A stretch of 64,000 bases of DNA from Leptasterias polaris. Taxonomy: Eukaryota; Echinodermata; Asteroidea; Forcipulatida; Asteriidae. The translations under genes and the position numbers were made by a program. The DNA lies in assembly GCA_037783415.1 (NCBI GenBank), contig JAZGTN010000059.1:1798001-1862000 (forward strand), read 5' to 3'. Within the stretch, counting starts at the first letter, position 1. Each line of letters starts with the position of its first letter. The notes beneath the pieces were generated by a model, which saw only the letters and a list, made by a program, of their open reading frames with translations, searched no databases and was not told where the DNA came from. Below, piece by piece: positions 1-10,830 of the stretch.

Positions 1-574
1 ATATTCCACGATGCCCCATGATCCTTGTTACGAGTACTGGTACTCTGCCTGCTGTTGTAAATTGGTAATGCTGATTGGTTTGATGGTTGGTTGCCGGTGA
101 CTCACCCAGACACATCAGCATCATTAATATTAAAACTAAATACATGTAGGTAGCCATTGTGTACACACATGGAGGATACAGTACTTAGAACAATAAGGGA
201 ACCTCGTATGAAAATGAGAGGAGTTGTTTAAAGTGGGGAGTTATTAACGACGATGACTCAATTTTTTAGAAATGAATCTCACTGTTCTTTATTTTACGAG
301 TCAAACAAACACTACACTGTACAATTTTAATTCTGTACAGTACTTAAATTGTCAGAGTCTTGAGTTGTCTGCAATTTAGACAGCTTGCTTCCTCCATTGT
401 AATGTTACTTAGGGAATGTCCTCCCATCACACGTGTCCTCATACTACATTGAAGTTAAATATTAAACCAATTGCATTTGATTGGAGTTGCAATATTTATA
501 CCGAGACTTACATTGTAGTAGTGGGTGTGTTTTTTTCTTGTTAAAACATTTATATATAGACTGAGATTTTGTTA

Positions 575-1020
575 CTTCATGATTATTATTTTCAATTCAA
601 AGCAACGTTTATTTCCACATATCATCATCAAAAAGTACAGTCAATTATATATGAATGTGGAGGCACGTTCCAAAAAGTGGGGCTTGTCAAGGAACAGCCT
701 ACAAAACGAAACAAAACAGCTTTACAATAGACGAATAAACAAAATAACACCTACAACAAGTACAACAAGTAACAGTAACAGTGTGTGTTTACGTGTACGT
801 CGACGACTAGCAACAATAGTAAGATGAGATATAATTCAGTGGGGGGTGGGGGGTGGGAGGGGGGGGGTTCCAGTAACAGTAAAAAATAGTTAAAGAGTTT
901 ACTGAAACGGCTGGTGGATTAAAGCATATTTCAGTTTTTGTTTGAAAAGAGCGAGTGTTTTACATTTACAAAGTGATACAGGGAGACTGTTCCAGTTAAC
1001 AGGGCCTGAGAACGTAATAA
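575..1020 (-). mobile_element. 3' end of a non-LTR retrotransposon (LINE), minus strand
   Basis: Read on the minus strand from about 1020 to the stop at 901-899, one frame is open and contains the peptide SGPVNWNSLPVSLC followed by FKQKLKYAL. The pattern of a W-N-S-L-P box, then a basic helix ending about 40 residues before the stop, is typical of the C-terminus of CR1/L2-like reverse transcriptase proteins. Downstream (lower coordinates) lies a presumed 3' UTR that ends near TTGAA/ATAAA-type sequence at about 590-615. It is a 5'-truncated dead copy. Confidence 0.55.
841..867 (+). other. G-rich run, potential G-quadruplex
   Basis: Four or more G tracts (six, six, three and about nine Gs) are separated by single T or A bases within 27 bases. 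This fits a G-quadruplex motif with one-base loops on the + strand. It stands out in an otherwise AT-rich stretch. No gene is attached to it. Confidence 0.6.
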
Positions 1021-2109
1021 AATGTTGAGGATAAGAGCCGAAGAATAGCAATAGAGGATTCCTTCCTCAAGTTGAGTCTCTCTTTTTGCAGCCTGAGGCA
1101 GTAACGCCATTGTATTTCAGGTGCACATCACAATGTACTGCTGTATGTAGAGTGTCTACATGGATCCCTTGTATCATCAGCAGCTTGGTCTCCACATGAC
1201 AAGCTCATGAGACATGTGTGGTATCAGACTGCGGTGGCCTGTCTTTTAAACTTTGACCTTTTAGAAGGAAATTCCATGTGAATTCTACTTCTTTGCATGG
1301 ATGTATGCATTGTGCATTCCTAGCATATCACATAGCCAGGTCCCCCACAACCCTAGTCTAATACAACCTGAAGGTTAGCAAATTAATTTGTGTTAACTTC
1401 ATTTTAAGCTGCTTAATTTTGATTTATGTTAACAAGGAGGCTGACATATTGACAAGCATGGCCCATACTCATTAGAGAAATTGAGTATGTAATAGGTGTC
1501 ATAATTTATTGAAAAATAGTGCAAGAGGATTTTAAAGTTGTTTAAAAACAAGTATTGAAAAGCACATTAATAGATGTTAATTTTCAATTTTTGTTTTATT
1601 TATCAAAGCACCTGGTTCATTTGAAGCTCTTTCTTTCCCTTAAATGAGGACCAAAAAGATTGATCTTTGTGTCCTTTTATATAGATTTTTTTTGTAAACA
1701 TACCAAACCCTACATGAATATTATAAGTACATTAACCTGCAATTTGATCAAATGTTTAAATTTGTTGTCAATTAGCAAGGCAACTAGAACTAGAGTGACT
1801 GGTTGTGGGTACTCATGATGCTATACTTCATGTATGCCAACCTCATAGTGCAGGTACACATTGCTTTGTCTTCTCAAATTTGTCAAAGTCAATCACAGAT
1901 TCTCCTTCCTTGGCTGAATTTATCCCGATTCTGGTTTTCTTCCACAATCTTCTGTTGTTTAGGCACACTTGATGAATTGTGAATAAAATCTTGTTACGTA
2001 TAGACCTAACAGTAACACATGAATAATGTGAGCATAATCATATACTTCGGATAAGATTTTTTTGAATGCACTTAATGTCGTCTCATCCCTAAATTATTCA
2101 GGCCTGATA

Positions 2110-3290
2110 CTTCACAGAGGCAACAGAGGCAATTGCCTCAATGCCCCTGACAATTGTCTCCAAACTCCTGGTCATTGGCGTGTTGCCCCTGGCTATTACC
2201 TTGTTGCCCCTGGCAATTGCCTTGGTTCCCCTGGCCATTGCCTTGTTGCCCCTGCCCATTGCCTTGTTGCCCCTAGCCATTGCCTTGTTGCCCCTGGTTA
2301 TTGCCTTGTTGCCCCTGGCCATTGCCCTGTCCCTGTGGCCCCTGGCCATTGCCCTGTGGCCCCTGGCCATTACCCTGTCGCCCCTGCCCATTGCCTTGTC
2401 GCCCATGGCCATTACCTTGTCGCCCACCCCTGGCCATTGACCTGTTGCCCCTGGTCATTACCTTGTCGCCCCTGGCCATTGCACTGTGGCCCCTGGCCAT
2501 TACCTTGTCGCCCCTGCCCATTGCCTTGTCGCCCCTGGCCATTACCTTGTCGCTCCTGCCCATTGCCTTGTCGCCCCTGTCCATTGCCTTGTCGCCCCTG
2601 TCCATTACCTTGTCACTTCTGTCCATTACCTTGTCACTTCTGCTCATTGCCTTGTCGCCCCTGCCCATTGCCTTGTCGCCCCTGGACATTGCCTTGTTGC
2701 CCCTGGACATTGCCATGTTGCTCCTGCCTATTGCCTTGTCGCCCCTGGCCATTGCCTTGTTGCTCCTGGTTATTGCCCTGTTGCTCCTGGCCATTGCCCT
2801 CTGGCCCCTTGCCTCTGGCCATTGCCATGTTGCCCCTTGCCCCTGGCCATTGCCATGTTGCCCCTGCCCATTGCCTTGTCGCCCCTGGCCATTGCACTTT
2901 TGCTCCTGGCCATTGCCCTACTGCAGCTGGCCATTGCCATTGCTTTGTTGCTCCTAGTCATTGCCCTGTTGCCCCTGGCCATTGCCCCTGCCCATTGCCC
3001 TGTTGCCCCTGCCCATTGCCCTGTCGCCCCTGGCCATTGCCTTGTCGCCCCTGGCCATTGCCTTGTCGCCCCTGGCCATTGCCCTGTCGCCCCTGGCCAT
3101 TGCTCTGATGCTCCTGGCCATTGCCTTGTTGCCCCTGCCCATTGCCTTGTCGCCCCTGCCCATTGCCTTGTCGCCCCTGCCCATTGCCCTGTTGCCCCTG
3201 GACATTGCCCTGTTTCCCCTGGCCATTGCACTTTTGCTCCTGGCCATTATCCTACTGCCGCTGGCCATTGCCTTGAAATTTGATTTTCCC
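2110..3290. repeat. 21-bp minisatellite, about 56 copies
   Basis: The unit is about GCCATTGCCTTGTTGCCCCTG (21 bases), repeated head to tail with base substitutions; most copies keep the 21-base period. Because the period is a multiple of three, long open frames arise in most reading frames. On the + strand these read as repeats of PLAIALL, GHCLVAP or WPLPCRP; on the - strand as ARGNKAM or QGRQGNG. The left edge (2098-2180) matches a dispersed sequence also present near 18276-18350, which looks like the seed of the array. No signal peptide, splice structure or conserved domain supports a real protein. Confidence 0.9.
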
Positions 3291-3734
3291 CCATAGGGGT
3301 ACCCTTTACTATGATCAGGCAGGCTGTATTGAGTAATGTGCAAATTGTTGTTATTCAGCACTGGCCTGGAGCATTTTTCTTGGAAGTGGAGAAGTCAGTC
3401 TTTCCTTGGTGAAAAGGCAGCATAATGAAATTATCAATTTTATGAAAACAGTTCACAAGGGGAAAGGAAGACAAGGCCTAAGGGCATAGAAGTAATTTGC
3501 TTTTTTCTGGGTGTTTGTAAACATAGCAAGTGTCTGATGATAATAAAAGGGTCCTTCATGTAAATATAGTAACTACTTGCAAGAATTCCTCAAAATATGC
3601 ACTGTAGTAAACGGCTTGATAAAATACAAAAAAGAAAACCAGTATATACATGTACATGTATGGTGTCAGGGGATGGTTGGGAAGTGGGATGGGCTGTTAG
3701 GGAGAGGACAGTCTACAAAGGTCAGTACTTTACA

Positions 3735-4110
3735 TTAAAGGCACTGGACACGTTTGGTAATTATCAAAGACCAGTATTGTCACTCGGTGTATCCCAACAT
3801 ATGCATAAAGTAACAAACCTGTGAAAATTTTGGCTGAATCGGTCATCGAAGTTGCAAGAAAATAAAGAAATAAAAAACACCCTTGTTGCACAATTTTGTG
3901 TGCTTTCAGATGCTAATAAAAGGCTTCATGCATGAAGTCTTTTATTATTTTAGTGAGAAGTTACCTCTTTCTCAAAAACTACGTTACTTCAGAGGGAGTG
4001 GTTTCTCACAATGTTTTATACTATCAACAGCTCTCCGTTGCTGGTTACCAAGTAAGTTTTTAGGCTAATGTATATTTTGAGTAATTACCAAACGTGTTCA
4101 GTGCCTTTAA
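3735..4110 (+). mobile_element. Foldback MITE with TTAA ends, family 1, copy 1
   Basis: The left end TTAAAGGCACTGGACACGTT and the right end AACGTGTTCAGTGCCTTTAA are inverted repeats of about 27 bases, and the element is bounded by TTAA on both sides. It is about 376 bp, has no coding capacity, and is non-autonomous. A second copy in the opposite orientation lies at 36308-36683. TTAA target sites are characteristic of piggyBac-type transposition, but family membership is inference. Confidence 0.85.
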
Positions 4111-5300
4111 GGTTCTTCATGACTTCTGAATATCAATGACCAATGCACAATGTCTCTCAAAGATTTACATCTGCGTGTGCAGTAATTATGTACCCGTATG
4201 TGGTTGGGGTGGATAGAGTGGGAAAGGGGTAAGCCTTATAACCCTTGTAAAACCCTAAATAAGGCACATTGTTAACCCCCATCATAAGATGCTACATAAA
4301 TGGGTTCCATAAGTCACAAACCTTCAACACCTGTCTTAAAAAGTGTTTCTTTTTTGTTCATGCGCCTTGAGCATCTTAGTGGTGGATTTGTGCACTACAT
4401 GTAGGCCTATATAAGACTCCAATGTTATGAATACATGTATACAGCTTTTGGTTGGTTAAGATACTAATTGTATATTCTGTTATAATGGCATCAGAAGTTA
4501 CGTTTATATCGGTAAGCTTTGTTTGAGGTAATGTTATTACTTTCAATCCATAGTTTATGATGTTAATTATTGCTTGATGGATTTTACTTTTTACGGTTCA
4601 CTTCTAGCTAATATTATAAAGAACAGTAGAGTGTCCAGGGTTTGCTTTTAACATTTTCAGTAACTAGCCAGCAGGACTAGTTGGCTTGTCATTTCACTGG
4701 TCTGCCAGCTTTTTCACTAGTCCTGATTTCATATTAAACAGGGACTCGTTTCAAAACTGAACTAGCCAGCCGGATCACTTGGAGAGAATTTTGACTGGTC
4801 CTCAGGTGTTTAAACTAGCATTTGGCTATTGGACCAAGCTATTCAGGGGAAACGCTGATATCCCATTTTACAATCTCAATGGGAACCCCAAGCAGACTGA
4901 TGTATTCCTAATATAGTTTTGGGATAGATATTTGACCCTGCCTGACTAAGACTTGGCAGAGTAGAGCTGTAAAGTATCCGATGTGTCAAAGTATACCTCT
5001 TACTATATGCCACTGTATTCAGGACAGAGGTTGCTAAGTGATGTTTAAACACTAAGTAGAGTTTGTACCCTTTATTTATGACGATCCAACTATACAGTTA
5101 ACGAGATTGTTATAAAGCCAAGTTGTTTATCTACTCACTAGTCATATTTCATTGTGGGTTGGTTTAGGTACATTTACATCCTTCATGCACACAGGTGTAC
5201 ACTCACAGTTAAACCATTCGTATGACACCTTTGCCATAGTGTTTTCTTCTTGTAAGTTGTAGCCCCTTTACCAAGAGAGGCTTTAAGCCTTGTACATGTA

Positions 5301-6253
5301 CAGGGCTCGAATTTGGGGAAAAAATCCACAAGACCGCAGGGCTTGTTGCTCAGAATTTTTACTGGACCGGAACATTTTGTACAAGACCGAAGTCATATGA
5401 GAAGAAAAAATCCAAAACGCAACAAAAACACACCAAAAGTTAACTTGTTTTTTCATACTTCTGCGCCTGTGCAATTTTTTCACTTGCAGATCGCTTAACA
5501 GGCAGTTTGGGCTTTGAAACCCCTTCGAGAAATTTCCACATACCTTCTTTTTACACGACGTTTGCTGCCATAGAAAAAATGAAATCAGTTTTGACGATCG
5601 TTTTGACAGGACAACAACGTTGTCAAAAGCATACGAACATGCAAGACGTGTTGAAACAAGATGTTACTTTTAATCCATGCAACACAGGGATGTGTGGTGT
5701 TGAAAGAATACAACCTATACGTCATTATAAAATACGATTTCAACACTGTATAATTCGTTGGTAAGGTATCAGACTGTAAAGTGACTACATCCAATGTGTT
5801 GCACCCAACACATCATGACATGCACATGGTCAGTGGTGAACGAACGAAGCGCTGTACTGTGGTGTTCCGCCGGGCACCAGTACAATCACGCATGCACGGA
5901 ATGGAGGGTGCCGTTCGCTCGTCCCCCGGGTGCCTAAAGCCTATGGTTTGAGCCCAGTGCAGTGGTCGTGGACCATGAGCAAACTGGATAGGGAACTTGC
6001 AGCACGAAGAACGGTCGGCGGGGTTGGATGTGTTCTGCGCTCGGAAATAATTTGACGACAACAAGTAAAACAAAAACTTTTCAAACTGAGATTTAAATAC
6101 ATATTTAATGAAAGATAATACATTTCATGTTAATAATACTTTTATTATGTTAAAAAACACAAGACCGCCGGACTTGTAGGGTATAAAGTTTACTGGACCG
6201 ACGCTAAAATCACTGGCCTCGGGCCTGCGGTCCAGTGTTAATTTCGAGCCCTG
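5301..6253 (+). mobile_element. Non-autonomous DNA transposon with CAGGGCTCGAA termini
   Basis: The left end CAGGGCTCGAATTT and the right end AATTTCGAGCCCTG are inverted repeats. Sub-terminal regions also mirror each other: 'cacaagaccgc' and 'tactggaccg' motifs occur near both ends. The bases ATGTA directly flank both termini, giving a possible 5-bp target duplication. The CAGGG start resembles hAT-superfamily ends, but hAT normally makes 8-bp duplications, so the superfamily is uncertain. Short open frames inside (85 and 86 codons) match nothing I recognise. A GC-rich block lies at about 5816-5960. Confidence 0.7.
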
Positions 6254-7327
6254 ATGTAGGGAGCAAACCAAGCATTACAAAAAGTAATATAATAAGAGCA
6301 GCATGTCCATACGTATACATTTTATACCTATGTATGCAAAGCTTTCATAGTCTTTGTGTACAAAGTATGTATATCGTCGTGTCAGTGCAAAAACGTTGTT
6401 TCTCCTATAATAGCTCTTATGTTGCATGCAAGTTTGGCATTATCAAAACATTGTATCTTACTTAAATTAGCCCAGATGTATACATAAAACAAATACGCCC
6501 CGGCAATGCATGAAGCACTTTGGTGCAAGATACATATGTACAAGGATCTACCAGAATCAAGATGCAGGGTTGGTTTTGCACTGAGGCTGTGATATGTACA
6601 GGTCTTTTAGATTTAGAATGTGTATGAAACATAAGTTTTGGATGGTATGAGAATATTCTATAATTTTACAAGTCTTTAGAAGGTGCTGCCAATGGTAGGC
6701 CTACATCACGCTGCTGTTACATATAACACCTGTGGTTGTCCACCAACTGTACATTGGATGAGTTAAAACAACATTTGTGAGTTACTCATGTGAAAAATGT
6801 GTGTTGAATATAGATAGTAGAAATGAAAACTACATAACACGTGTACACGTACAACGTTTACGTAAACGGTACATGTACAAGTTAATTGCTTTTACCAGTG
6901 CCCAGTTTCATGGCATCACTTACCCTTGAATTCTGTGCTGATGGCCCACAGAATCCTGTTTATTATTTTTTTCCAAGATGGCCGCCAAGTATTTCAATTC
7001 AAACAGGCCACCAATTCTTCAGTTTGAAATCACCGCTAACTTTCTTTATATCTATTTGTTGCATGAGGTAAGTTTACATCAAAAATTTAAATATAAATGT
7101 CAAGGGTGGGTGGATTAAAAATACAAACAATTATTTTTTTTTTTAAAGGAAAAATTGAAAATAAAATAAAAATAAAAAAAAGGATGCGGCCTCAAAAAAG
7201 GATGCGGGCGGGGACGATCAACTGGTATTTTTTTTACTTGGCCTTATAACTGCTACATTATGTTATTATATTATTGTATTATAGACAAAGAGGTTGATAC
7301 TAAGCTTAGTTGATACACCAACTACTC

Positions 7328-7482
7328 CTGGGCTTATCTTTCACAAAGCAGTAAGATCCTCTTCGAGATGAGTTGTCAATATTGTCACAGTGATCTGTAA
7401 TGTGACATCACACTTTGCTTAGCAATTAAGATTGAAACACATCTTAAGATCAATCTTATCTCTTTGTGAAATCAAGCCCAGA
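7328..7482. mobile_element. Small foldback element (CTGGGCTT arms)
   Basis: The left arm CTGGGCTTATCTTTCACAAA and the right arm TTTGTGAAATCAAGCCCAG are imperfect inverted repeats around a core with no coding sequence. It is about 155 bp, a MITE-like hairpin. Confidence 0.6.
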
Positions 7483-8304
7483 GTGGAGTTTAAAGCTGAT
7501 GTTCACTTCTACTCATTTGTAGAGTTTTATTTATGACAGTTGCGTCTGATATTTTCACAAGCAGTTATAAATGCATTTCTCTTCAAGTTAGTATTTCTAA
7601 CAGCCACGGCAATAAACAACATCTGGCCTCACATTCTCTGCTCTGAAATTTAACTTGGCTAGATGACTAATTGACATCTCCATGCACAAACAGGACTACG
7701 TGGCTCGTCATCGTTCAACTATACTCCAGAAGAATGTGCTCAGTAAAAATACACACACTCCACGATGATGTCTCTCTAAAGGTTATCAAGATAGCTTGAC
7801 CCCATTCTTTGTCATGTGTGGATTTTTGGGCTGGTGTTTAAATTGAGAAATAGTTGGGAATTAGCGAACGTGGATTTTGTGAGACAAAATAAAAACAAAA
7901 TGGAAGTTGAAGCATTCATATGGCGTTGACTCTTTAGATGACAAGAAACAAACAAAACATGTAGTCAAATTCAGTCCTATTAAGTACTCAGTGGTACGTT
8001 GCACTTGGAAGGTCTGTTTTGTAAAACTTCACAAAGCTGTTTTGAGTGAAAGGTCCATAATGTTAACAATACGTGTGGGGCCTTTAAAGTTTAAAAGGCA
8101 TGCAAACACTATTGGCAAACAGAAATATATTGTTGATTTTGTAATACCATACCCCCCAAAAAGAAATCCAATAAACAAGAACTGAGCAAGTAATTGACTG
8201 ATGTACTGGTCTTGGTGCAAGAAGTCCTATTGTATATTTTGCTGCCCAATTGATTACTGTAGTCCTGTACACTGTATAGCGATTCAGCTCTTTCACGGTT
8301 TGGT

Positions 8305-8425
8305 GTTATGTGCTGTTTAATGCACGTAAAAGAACCCAGGACACTTATCATTAGGAGAAGGTTTTGCCGCAATGTTTCTAGCATGGTTGGCTGCAGATTG
8401 CACTGCATTACCTTGTAAACCTTTA
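8305..8425 (+). mobile_element. 3' part of tRNA-type SINE (family C)
   Basis: The segment with AAAGAACCCAGG, then a 'gagaaggttttgccgcaatg' stretch, then the 'tgcactgcattaccttgtaaacc' region, aligns by eye with the 3' half of the full SINE at 26516-26805 and the copy at 47354-47560. The tRNA-like head is missing, so this is a 5'-truncated copy. Confidence 0.55.
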
Positions 8426-9594
8426 CATTATGTGCTACATGTACAATATAAGCTGGGTCTCATAATTCAAATATAGCTCTACACACCTCGTAAAAACAAT
8501 CAGCGATTTGAGATGCCTGTTGCGTGTGATAAAGCGATATGAGAACTTTGTATTATTATTCTTCTACAAAAATTGTGTATTATTATTAAAATTGTGTAAT
8601 GCAGCCCTCTTAATACATAGTAGAAACATGTAAGAAGACAGCTCAATGGACACAAGATCTTCTCCTTGACCACACAAAGGTGGGTGGGTCTTGTTGAGAG
8701 CATAGAAGTCCAAACAAGATAAGCCTCTTCCTAGTCAGTACTGTAGATGATTAGACTGATACTAAATCAAGTCAGTTTCTGAACCCGTACAATTGTACAA
8801 TTGTACTAAAACAGGAAACGGTTAATCATCGCTGTAAACCAACTTCCATACCAGAAATGTGCTGTTTTTAAACTCACGTTTCCTTAGAGATAAAGGAAGA
8901 GTCTAGAGGTCATTTTGGTACCGTTGTTGACGGAACTTCATCTACAACAAGTATTTGCCTACTCTCTTCTTAACTGTACATGTCCACCTACACTGTGTAC
9001 ACACATACCTGTGTATACCCGATGATGAAGAAAACAAACAGTTCAAAGTCTTAAGATCAATTGTGATTAACAGTTAATTTATTTTCTTACAAGAAGCCAT
9101 TGTTGAAGTCTTCAAACATAATGAAATCTCTCAAAAAGGATACATTAACTTTGTTTAATAAATATGCTGACACCATCCAACAAAAGTATTTCGTGTCTAC
9201 CACCATCAACATGATTTGGACATACCACAGAAAGTAATGTTCGATGTATTTAAAGCTGAGCCAAAACACACATTGTGAACATTTGATAATGCACACACAC
9301 TCTCTGAAATGGTCTTGCATCTGAGGATGTTGATGACATGAAAACCATGGTGGTCAGATGGGGATTTAAAATAATACGTTATACACTTGTCTAGGATCAG
9401 TTCTTGTATACTAAGTGAAGCTGTGAAGTTCTGCACAGGTGAATCATGAACCAGAGGTGACCTGTCAATGATACATGTAGATGTAGATGAGTGAACTGAT
9501 TGAGATGTCAACGATACATGTAGATGTAGAAGGGTGAACTGATTTAGATCAGAGGCTCTGTGTCCGTGTCCGGCTCTGTTTGACCTTAAATCAA

Positions 9595-10370
9595 AGTGAG
9601 CCAGAACCTGAGCCTGAGCAAAGGTTTGGGAAAAGGGCCCAGGTATCATTTACCTTAAAATACGGTGAGCCTGAGCCGGAGCAAAGGTTTGGGAAAAGGG
9701 CCCAGGTATCATTTACCTTAAAACACAGTGAGCCAGAGCCTTAGCCAGAGCGGAGGTTTGGCAAAGGCTCCAGGTATCATTTACCTTAAAATACGGTGAG
9801 CCTGAGCCGGAGCCGGAGCCGGAGCAAAGGTTTGGGAAAAGAGCCCAGGTATCATTTACCTTAAAACACAGTGAGCCAGAGCCTGAGCCGGAGCAAAGGT
9901 TTGGGAAAAGGCCCCAGATATCATTTACCTTAAAACACAGTGAGCCAGAGCCTTAGCCAGAGCGGAGGTTTGGCAAAGGCTCCAGGTATCATTTACCTTA
10001 AAATACGGTGAGCCTGAGCTGGAGCCGGAGCCGGAGCCGGAGCAAAGGTTTGGGAAAAGAGCCCAGGTATCATTTACCTTAAAACACATTGAGCCAGAGC
10101 CTGAGCCAGAGCAAAGGTTTGGGAAAAGGGCCCAGATATCATTTACCTTAAAACACAGTGAGCCAGAGCCTTAGCCAGAGCGGAGGTTTTGCAAAGGCTC
10201 CAGGTATCATTTACCTTAAAATACGGTGAGCCTGAGCCGGAGCCGGAGCCGGAGCAAAGGTTTGGGAAAAGAGCCCAGGTATCATTTACCTTAAAACACA
10301 GTGAGCCAGAGCCTGAGCCGGAGCAAAGGTTTGGGAAAAGGGCCCAGGTATCATTGAGCTATGAAACACA
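9595..10370 (+). repeat. Higher-order tandem repeat (75+69+68 bp units)
   Basis: Eleven related units occur in order. Type a (up to 75 bp, with a variable number of GAGCCG hexamers), type b (69 bp) and type c (68 bp) recur as an a-b-c block of about 212 bp. Each unit ends in 'tatcatttaccttaaaa'. In one frame types a and b read EPEPEPEQRFGKRAQVSFTL, but type c carries an in-frame TAG, reads GKG instead of GKR, and shifts the frame because 68 is not a multiple of three. It is best treated as a satellite-like repeat. Confidence 0.9.
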
Positions 10371-10595
10371 GTGACTTCCGTCACTTTCATCTTTTCAAAG
10401 AAAATCACATACTGAACTCACATAATTTGATAGCACCATTTTCATATTTCATCTGAAATTGTTTCAAAGTTATTTATTTTTCTTGAGGGAGGGCTTCTGA
10501 GTGAACGTCAAAATGTCAACAGAATTGCCTCCCTCTTTTGCCTTGGACCTCTCGACTTATTAAATCTTTATTCATTTTAAAAAGGGGGTCTGTGG

Positions 10596-10830
10596 AAGTG
10601 TAAAAAGGGGGACTGTCATCATGATCATGGCAGGCCTGTGGCTGTACATGGAATTATGAACTCTAGACCAGTGTGCGCTGGCCGTCATTAAAAAGTGCGC
10701 TGTCATTATTATATTGTGATGTGACGGCCACTGCGCATGCAGTAACTTGGCTAGAGTTCATAATTCCATATACATGTACAGCCACAGGCCTGCTATGTAT
10801 GATCACCACGGCAGTCCCCCTTTAACACTT
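10596..10830. mobile_element. Foldback MITE, family 2, copy 1
   Basis: The ends AAGTGTAAAAAGGGGGACTG and CAGTCCCCCTTTAACACTT are inverted repeats. Inner arms 'gcaggcctgtggctgtacat' and its complement continue the stem for most of the length. A shorter relative lies at 56824-56970. Confidence 0.8.

Larger units (their letters stand above)
1..2061. other. Non-coding stretch left of the 21-bp minisatellite
   Basis: No exon is recognised on either strand. The stretch contains the 3' part of a LINE on the minus strand (about 575-1020), a G-rich run at 841-867, and otherwise AT-rich sequence. It could be the first intron of the MRCK gene or intergenic DNA. Splice-phase logic says the missing MRCK first exon should end with one extra base after a codon, probably Trp as in vertebrate MRCK; I looked for such an ending and for a conserved N-terminal peptide and found none. 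Confidence 0.5.
6254..9594. other. Non-coding stretch with small foldback and SINE fragments
   Basis: No exon is recognised. The stretch holds a foldback element at about 7328-7482, an A-rich tract at about 7130-7200, and the 3' part of a tRNA-type SINE at about 8305-8425. The remaining open frames are short, overlap on both strands, and have no domain signature. Confidence 0.5.

Noticed and set aside
2062..3108. 348-codon open frame and several overlapping ones on both strands
   Set aside because: All lie in the 21-bp minisatellite; the period is a multiple of three, so frames stay open by construction. No domain, signal peptide or splice evidence.
5507..5764. 85-codon open frame inside the CAGGGCTCGAA element
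   Set aside because: Too short and unlike any transposase; another frame overlaps it on the other strand.
10189..10374. Small RFamide-like gene (QRFGKR repeats)
   Set aside because: As a gene it is rejected: no signal peptide, a start within a repeat, and neighbouring units with stop codons and frameshifts. Kept only as a finding.
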